This document shows positions 34,386 through 39,191 of a DNA stretch of 39,191 nt, piece by piece. The stretch is from Brevibacillus borstelensis. GTDB taxonomy: Bacteria > Bacillota > Bacilli > Brevibacillales > Brevibacillaceae. The notes below the pieces were generated by a model. The model saw only the letters and a list, made by a program, of their open reading frames with translations. It had not been told where the DNA came from and ran no database searches. Both the position numbers and the translations under genes were made by a program. The stretch spans positions 1 through 39,191 of the forward strand of contig NZ_RHHO01000054.1 of NCBI RefSeq assembly GCF_003710865.1, written 5' to 3'. Positions within the stretch are counted from its first letter, which is position 1. Each line of letters opens with the position of its first letter.

Positions 34386-34486
34386 ACCAGCTCCCTCCCT
34401 CCCCTGTTTGATAAAATGACCATACGAGCGGTTCCACCTTGGAGGAGAAGAAGTTTCCACGGGAAACAAGCAAACTTATTATTCAC

Positions 34487-34516
34487 AGTTTAAATAATAA
34501 TGAAAATCATTGTCAA
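34487..34516 (-). promoter_or_regulatory. Fur box overlapping the AraC promoter
   Basis: The 19-mer at 34496-34514 matches the Fur consensus GATAATGATAATCATTATC at 16 of 19 positions. It overlaps the -35 TTGACA (34516-34511) and the spacer of a promoter whose -10 is TAAACT (34492-34487, 18-base spacer). Repression under iron sufficiency is expected. Confidence 0.75.
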
Positions 34517-34766
34517 CAAAGATTGTAAAAAGCGGCTGCAGCGACCTTTGCAGTGTATCGTACCTTCCAAATATTTATGGCAAGAATCCAACCATTATCT
34601 TCGCCTGACTTACGCCTTTGCGCCGTTAGAAGATTTGAAGATGGGAATCTATCAATCGGGTGCAATCATTCGGGTACTGGCAAAACAGCGATAGAAAGTG
34701 TTTCTCCTGTATTTTTGGTTCAATCCTAGAGGACCTATTACCAATTATTAGGTATTCACCGAACAC

Positions 34767-34797
34767 AAAAAAGCCACCAAAAGGAAACATGGTGGCT
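34767..34797 (-). terminator. Terminator of the frameshifted MFS gene
   Basis: AGCCACCA (34772-34779) pairs with TGGTGGCT (34790-34797). On the minus strand it is followed by six T residues. About 60 bases after the MFS stop. Confidence 0.85.
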
Positions 34798-34856
34798 GAG
34801 TATCGATTTTTGCTGTCAGGATGTCCGCTCAAACCGCAAAGCAAAAAGACTCGATG

Positions 34857-36070
34857 CTATTTGCTTACGTCCTGATGGGCAGCAGTAGTCTCGATTGCCG
34901 CCCCTGTCTGCGTTCGGACAGCAAGCAGCGTAACAGCCATAATGATGACGAATAGGGCCACAAAGACGAAAGGCAGATGTTTGTCTAGCTGGTAAAGGCT
35001 CGTGCTGAGAATAGGGGCGATCACAGCAGATATGCCCTGAACTGCTCCCACAAGCCCTGCTACTCCCCCCTGCTGCTCGTGGGAAACTGCAAGCGATGCT
35101 CCCGTCATAAATCCCGGCATCATCAGCCCGGCCCCAATCCCGAACAGGAAAAACGCTGCGTAATAACCTGCCATGCTGATGACGAACAAAAAAGCGCCAT
35201 GCTGCTCACCAGAAGCAGCGAGCCAGCCAGGATCAGCGGCTTGGGCTGCCATTTCGGGTTTTTCATTTGTAAGCCTTGCGTAACAATCATCGCAACACCG
35301 CTGAGCATCAGTCCCATGGAGATCATTCGTGCGGTTTCCCGGGTAGACAGGGATAATTGATCCTGGAAATAAAAGCCGCCGACGACTTGCAAGGTGATAA
35401 TGCTGAGCATCGTAGCCAATCCGGCAAACAAATACAGGCGGACGCCTTTTTGAAACGGTTTCACCTTCTTCGGCTTTTCCCGAATCACCGGTTTTTGAGC
35501 CGGGATCATCAGCAGGACCACGCCAAATGCCACCAAAGGCAACAGCGAACCGATATAGAGCGGCCAGATCAGATCGATGAGTGCAAAAGCATCGGCAATC
35601 GCCGGACCAAGTACCAGTCCCATTCCATTAGCTGCCCCGATTACGGCCATTCCCGCCGAACGGCCTTTTTCATCCGTGATATCAGCCATATACGCTTGCG
35701 CCGACGACGGAACAGCAGGAATAAACATCCCGACCAGACCTCGTGCCACGATCAGCATCACAACCAAAAAACCGCCGCTGACGAGCCCGGCCAGACCGAC
35801 ATACATCGTCGCTGTGAACAGTACATAGCTTGCCAGCATCCCGAGAAAGCCGATTAATATAACGGGCTTTCTGCCTTTTACATCGCTCCAGTTTCCCCAT
35901 ACCGGAGCCATTGCCGCCATCGCGATAGATCCCAGCGAAATGATCAAGCCTGAGTGAGTCTCGCTCAACCCCAGCCCGCGTATCAACGGAGGCATGACGG
36001 GGGCGATGATCATCAAGCCGACCATCGCGACAAAAACGCTAAAGAAAATGCCGAATCGAATTCGCAACAT
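34857..36070 (-). pseudogene. MFS efflux transporter with frameshift in a T6 run
   Basis: The first part (from ATG 36070, RBS AAGGAG 8 bases upstream) encodes helices 1-9 with motif A GNWSDVKGRKPVI and motif C-like GAANGMGLVLGPAI. It goes out of frame at the minus-strand T6 run (35193-35188); the next frame continues LFVISMAGYYAAFFLFGIG through the C-terminus QDVSK. One more T would restore a contiguous protein of about 404 aa. It looks like a DHA1-type drug or siderophore exporter. Either a real loss, slippage-based phase variation, or a sequencing error. Confidence 0.85.
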
Positions 36071-36280
36071 TTGAACATCCTTCTCCTTCCGCAAACAGCC
36101 TCTACTCAGCATGTTTGTTTCGATGGTAAGAGAAAAACAGAACAGCTGCTACCTCGATAAGGATTCATTTATGCGGTAAAACGGATTTTTTTAATTTTTG
36201 CCGGTAGCCGCCTTGGACCGTCAATTGACAAAACCATTCTCTGAAAGGCATGGCCGATTCACGTTTTCGAACATCCAGCG

Positions 36281-36310
36281 AAAAAAAGACACCAGCGCTA
36301 CGCTGGCGTC
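36281..36310 (-). terminator. Terminator of the SRPBCC-ArsR operon
   Basis: A 10-bp stem (36288-36297 with 36301-36310, one G-U on the minus strand) and a 3-base loop are followed by seven T residues. It starts 3 bases after the ArsR stop. Confidence 0.9.
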
Positions 36311-36313
36311 CAT

Positions 36314-36646
36314 TCAGTCTCCGCTCTCCGGCTGAGACTCGACCACATGTGTAAGGATCGACAATTTGTTCGTCCAAAACTGTTCGTAATAAGAGAGCCA
36401 CTCTTTCAATTCGCTTAACGGTCCGGGATGAAGGCGGAAACGCTTTTCCCTCCCTACCTTGCGTCCGCAAACCAATTCGGCCTCCGAGAGTATTTGCAGG
36501 TGTTTCGCAACTGCTGTTCGACTCATCGGAAAGTGGGAGGTGATTTCAGAAATAGGCAGTTCTTTTTCTGAAAGCAATTTTAAGATCTCTCTGCGAGTCG
36601 GGTCAGCAATCGCCTGAAATACGTCATGTTTTTGTACGGCTGACAT
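36314..36646 (-). CDS. ArsR-family transcription regulator
   Basis: The 110-aa winged-helix protein shows FQAIADPTRREILKLLSEKELPI, the recognition helix SRTAVAKHLQILSEAELV, and the wing GRKVGREKRFRLHPGPLSE. The C-terminal helix has EQFWTNKLSIL. It lacks the metal-site cysteines of ArsR/SmtB proper (one Cys only), so it is of the metal-free YdfF/SdpR type often paired with AHSA1 genes. Its ATG overlaps the SRPBCC stop by one base (TAATG), so expression is coupled. The upstream dyads are its likely operators. Confidence 0.93.
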   Translation of the reverse strand: MSAVQKHDVFQAIADPTRREILKLLSEKELPISEITSHFPMSRTAVAKHLQILSEAELVCGRKVGREKRFRLHPGPLSELKEWLSYYEQFWTNKLSILTHVVESQPESGD

Positions 36647-37080
36647 TAACCCTCAACCGCTTGGCGCAATCTGTCATGAACAATGGACTCCCATCCGTTG
36701 TTCATGCGGTCGCGAATGACTGCCGCTTCCTCGTTGGCCTTCGGCACAGTTGCGTCCGGCTGCTTCCATCCGCTGTGAACCAGGGTAAATTCCGTCTTGT
36801 TGCCCAACTCTTTTAACGTAAAAGAAACGACCCAACCATCTTTATCCCATGAAAAAGAAAGGCGGTGAGGCTCGTCGATTTCCAGGACTTTGCACGGCGA
36901 GGGACCAAAAGGTGATTGCAGGTGGAACTCGTGCCCCACGACTGGCTGAAAGTCATTGGGCATAAACCAGGCTGCAATGCCTTCTGCAGTGGATACTGTA
37001 TTCCATACTTTTTGAATCGGGGCATTAAGCACAACCGTCTTGTTGATATCCGGTACGGTGTTTTTTTGATTCGAGTCCAT
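36646..37080 (-). CDS. SRPBCC/AHSA1-family protein
   Basis: This 144-aa START-fold protein is cytosolic and probably binds a hydrophobic ligand. It begins [22 protein letters not shown] and [17 protein letters not shown]; then [20 protein letters not shown] holds the FxW position (here SFSW), intact, unlike in the paralogue at 31750. It ends [21 protein letters not shown] 37080 follows AAGGAG with an 8-base spacer. First gene of a coupled pair with ArsR. Confidence 0.92.
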   Translation of the reverse strand: MDSNQKNTVPDINKTVVLNAPIQKVWNTVSTAEGIAAWFMPNDFQPVVGHEFHLQSPFGPSPCKVLEIDEPHRLSFSWDKDGWVVSFTLKELGNKTEFTLVHSGWKQPDATVPKANEEAAVIRDRMNNGWESIVHDRLRQAVEG

Positions 37081-37110
37081 TATGTGTTCTCCTTTGTTCT
37101 GCCGGTTTAT

Positions 37111-37163
37111 GAAACCAATTGGTTTCGCTTTTGATTATATAAAACCTTTTGGTTTCGTGTCAA
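37111..37163 (-). promoter_or_regulatory. Promoter with two phased ArsR-type operators
   Basis: A perfect 16-bp palindrome GAAACCAATTGGTTTC (37111-37126) and a near copy AAAACCTTTTGGTTTC (37141-37156) have centres 30 bp apart, three helical turns. TTGACA (37163-37158) and TATAAT (37139-37134) with an 18-base spacer form the promoter; the second operator fills the spacer and the first lies over the expected start. Confidence 0.8.
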
Positions 37164-37342
37164 CAATGCCCTATCGTGAAAATGGCCGAGATTTATCCCA
37201 ACTATCGTCCAACGGTTCCGTCGTTTTTTATATGGCAGCACTCTTGTATGTAAGTTTGTCGACCTTTGATCTTGTTTATGTATCCTCCCTTTTATTTTCC
37301 AGTAGCAGTGAGAAATTCTCCCCGCTTCGGTCGCCTGCGCGT

Positions 37343-37585
37343 TTATGAGCCATATTGTTTTAACCGCTGATTCATTTGCTCCTGCTCTTGTTCTTGCTTC
37401 TGCTCTTGTTCTTGCTTCTGTTCGGTTTCTTTCTTCCGAAGCTCATTTCGAACTTCGGCTAAAAGCTTCTCAAGTTTATCTACTTTCGTTGACTCATCAA
37501 TTCCATTTCTTACGGCTGTTTTAATGAGCAAATAGGCGATATAGAGTACAACCACACACAATCCCAAGAAGATTAACAAATCCAA
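37343..37585 (-). CDS. Small membrane-anchored coiled-coil protein, 80 aa
   Basis: The start is ATG 37585 behind GGAGAG. Residues 3-23 are a hydrophobic segment (LLIFLGLCVVVLYIAYLLIK), then a charged helix KVDKLEKLLAEVRNELRKKE, then QEQEQKQEQEQEQ repeats encoded by an 18-nt tandem unit (37382-37417, two full copies). The predicted topology is one membrane helix with a cytosolic coiled coil. The Q/E repeat number could vary by slippage. Family not recognised. Confidence 0.75.
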   Translation of the reverse strand: MDLLIFLGLCVVVLYIAYLLIKTAVRNGIDESTKVDKLEKLLAEVRNELRKKETEQKQEQEQKQEQEQEQMNQRLKQYGS

Positions 37586-37828
37586 AACGTCTCTCCTCCC
37601 TCTCTGACCGTCCGCCTCAAGACATTGACCACTTCCGCAAAAGCAAGTTCCATTACTTGGACTTTGCTTTCTCCCAGGTTGAAATCTTTTTCCAGGCTTT
37701 AGCAGACTGTGCTTTTACAACCAGGCAATAACATGGATAGTATTGGTTTTCTGTGAAATATATCCAAAATATGTTACCATTTTTCTCCCCCAAAAAAATA
37801 CACCTGAAAACGAAAAAAGGTGGTCCGC

Positions 37829-38146
37829 ATGATTGAAACAAACAGACTGGTTTAACAACTGTATGAACTATCTGCCATTCCGCCCCTGCATAGAATCCTA
37901 TCCGACTCCGTCACCATGCGTTTCACAGAAGGGGTTGCCGCCTGCAAAGCGTTTGCATTCAATGACCCCCAGTTGCCAAGACTTTGCACAAATATGGCGA
38001 CCGTCCATACCGCTTCTGCTCATGTTGCCGAGAAGATCGGGATGAAATGAGTAAAGGAATTTATAAACAATGGCAAACAAAATAAACTAACCGATTTGTA
38101 TTCCGTAGCAAGCGACACCAGACACGCTATGACATTGGTAAGATAA
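37829..38146 (+). pseudogene. GNAT acetyltransferase remnant, two in-frame stops
   Basis: ATG 37829 follows AAGGTGG. The frame reads MIETNRLV-stop, then LHRILSDSVTMRF, jumps to GVAACKAFAFNDPQLPRLCT, TNMATVHTASAHVAEKIGMK-stop, and VKEFINNGKQNKLTDLYSVAS. These are the N-terminal and C-terminal motifs (IETxRLxLR, NxxSxxVxEKxGM-like) of RimJ-type acetyltransferases. The central acetyl-CoA part is deleted between TMRF and GVAACK. Stops are TAA at 37853-37855 and a TGA after GMK. Confidence 0.8.
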
Positions 38147-38224
38147 CGGAACATACAAGCTTGCTGAAAAAATACATGTCCGTGTTCTCTCCTTCATTGG
38201 CAAAACTATGCTTGAGGTGAGCCA

Positions 38225-39001
38225 ATGTCGATGAAAAGCAGATGTACTTGTCTTCTGTTTTGCCTGTCCCTGGCAAGCATATCTTTTGCCACTGCATCCA
38301 GCGCCAATGAATCCGGCGAAGGGTACATCAAGATGTTTGACAAAAAGCTCGAAGAAGCTCAACGAGCGAATGCATGCAAAGAGCGCCTAAGACGGCTGGA
38401 GCCACCCGAACCGGTAAAACTCCAAGACCCTCCCTTTTTGCCTGAAGGAGCTTTTCCGTCAGTCGTTCTGCCCATCAATGAGATCGTGCAAACAGGAAAA
38501 AAACTCCCTTATCGAACGATCGTAAGCCTTCCCTCCTATCAGCGCCCTGCATACGAGGAACATTGGCACAGCACTGTCGGGCGCTGGAGTTATATGCCGA
38601 ACCGAATCCACTATGCCCTCCATCGGTTGTTTACCGCATACGATATCGGACTTTCCAGCTGGTACGATTTTGAGCACAATATGGGTCTTTCCATCCCCAT
38701 GTTCCAGAATGAAAAATCACTGGACTTGTACATCGTTGCCTTTCAAACAGAAGTGACCCAAGTTTATACAAAAGGAAATCAAGTCGTTGTGGTAGGAAAA
38801 CCGAAAAGGACGGGAGCAGTCGCGATCACCATCAAAACGGGGGATCTAGAGCCTGCAAACAAAGCGGAGCCACTGCTCGTCCAGTTGGCGACCACAAGCG
38901 GGGACGAAATAGATTATTCGCTCATTGAATATGTGCCGCCAGATTTTTGGAACAAGCAAAATGAACAGCTGAAAAAACAAGAACGAAAAAAAGACGCTTG
39001 A
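38225..39001 (+). CDS. Secreted protein of unknown function, 258 aa
   Basis: The start is ATG 38225 or 38231; GAGGTGA lies 4 or 10 bases upstream. It has a signal peptide (RCTCLLFCLSLASISFATAS) with likely cleavage after ASS or ANE. The mature part has an N-terminal helix with one Cys (NACKERLRRLEPPEP), a middle region rich in aromatic residues (RPAYEEHWHSTVGRWSYMPN), a strand-rich core (LYIVAFQTEVTQVYTKGNQVVVVGK) and a charged C-terminus (KQNEQLKKQERKKD). I see no known domain. A hairpin overlaps the stop codon. Confidence 0.8.
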   Translation: MSMKSRCTCLLFCLSLASISFATASSANESGEGYIKMFDKKLEEAQRANACKERLRRLEPPEPVKLQDPPFLPEGAFPSVVLPINEIVQTGKKLPYRTIVSLPSYQRPAYEEHWHSTVGRWSYMPNRIHYALHRLFTAYDIGLSSWYDFEHNMGLSIPMFQNEKSLDLYIVAFQTEVTQVYTKGNQVVVVGKPKRTGAVAITIKTGDLEPANKAEPLLVQLATTSGDEIDYSLIEYVPPDFWNKQNEQLKKQERKKDA

Positions 39002-39055
39002 AAAAGCGTCTTCAGGCTGTCGAGAAACCCCACAATATGTTGGAGTTTCTTCTTT
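38991..39055 (+). terminator. Two stem-loops after the secreted-protein gene
   Basis: AAGACGCTT (38991-38999) pairs with AAGCGTCTT (39004-39012), overlapping the stop. A second stem (39023-39032 with 39041-39050, one mismatch) is followed by TCTTTC. The second looks more like the actual terminator. Confidence 0.6.
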
Positions 39056-39093
39056 CATAACAATAAAATTGAGCACGAAGTGCTGGAAGTCTT

Positions 39094-39146
39094 AGATAGC
39101 ACCACACCTAACATGCCTTTGCAAGGTGGAGTGCTATCTTTTTTAT
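39094..39146 (+). terminator. Strong terminator near the window end
   Basis: AGATAGCAC (39094-39102) pairs with GTGCTATCT (39131-39139); CACC and GGTG extend the helix inward. Seven T residues follow. An AGCAC-GAA-GTGCT hairpin lies just before at 39072-39084. No ORF lies between this and the previous terminator, so it may end a short RNA. Confidence 0.7.
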
Positions 39147-39191
39147 ATTTTGAACGGTTGCTGTCAGCAACGCTTGCTCTTGGACATTTTC

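Noticed and set aside
34500..34694. 64-aa plus-strand ORF starting in the Fur box
   Set aside because: No RBS, start codon inside the regulator site, composition not protein-like.
37382..37417. Possible CRISPR or intergenic repeat
   Set aside because: Two copies of an 18-nt unit inside a coding region for a Q/E repeat; no spacers.

Overview
The window looks like a chromosomal segment of an endospore-forming Bacillota, most likely Brevibacillus or a close Paenibacillaceae relative. The genus is an inference from gene content and overall protein feel. Direct pointers are an alpha/beta-type small acid-soluble spore protein, a YlbD-like short protein, a DacF/DacA-type carboxypeptidase, a RelQ-type small alarmone synthetase, strong GGAGG-type ribosome binding sites, several TTG/GTG starts, and many stem-loop terminators ending in T runs.

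Layout. Bases 1-2515 hold an orphan ORF behind a heavily structured leader, about 950 bases without a recognisable intact gene, a self-contained 36-codon mini-gene (promoter, RBS, ORF, terminator) and a DedA membrane protein. Bases 2643-3350 are deoD. Bases 3593-10813 form a surface-sugar island: a nucleotide-sugar dehydrogenase and two SDR epimerase/dehydratases on the minus strand, divergent from a GT4 glycosyltransferase and a polycationic protein, then two paralogous GT2 enzymes, one with a strongly basic N-terminus. The dehydrogenase, epimerase and GT4 set resembles the Bacillus subtilis ytcABC spore-coat group. Bases 11025-14788 are cell-wall and spore housekeeping: carboxypeptidase, RelQ-like synthetase, M23 peptidase, YlbD-like protein and SASP, the last with a tRNA-like element in its leader. 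Bases 15040-22413 hold a FEN-type 5'-3' exonuclease, a truncated DUF3052-like ORF, a MoxR ATPase plus VWA pair resembling RavA-ViaA, a 48-aa ORF, and two transporters (an IT-superfamily-like permease and YkvI). Bases 22569-27987 hold SelO, a SMI1/KNR4-LRR protein, a methyltransferase/MBL pair and a CD3324-family DNA-binding protein with a structured leader.

Bases 28247-31571 hold a divergent MFS/TetR pair with a dyad operator, then a DUF4261 protein. From about 31.7 to 38.2 kb the segment is a graveyard mixed with live regulators: an SRPBCC gene with one in-frame amber stop, metallophosphoesterase remnants, a Fur-box-controlled AraC regulator, an MFS gene broken in a T6 run, an intact SRPBCC-ArsR operon with two phased operators, and a GNAT remnant with two in-frame stops. 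A secreted protein of unknown function closes the window.

The most unusual signals are the 58-nt tRNA-like element ahead of the SASP gene, the 36-aa mini-gene, the candidate structured leaders at 134-272 and 28066-28161, and the hairpin between the Shine-Dalgarno and the start of the MoxR gene. All are based on reading the sequence by eye; no database search or folding program was run.
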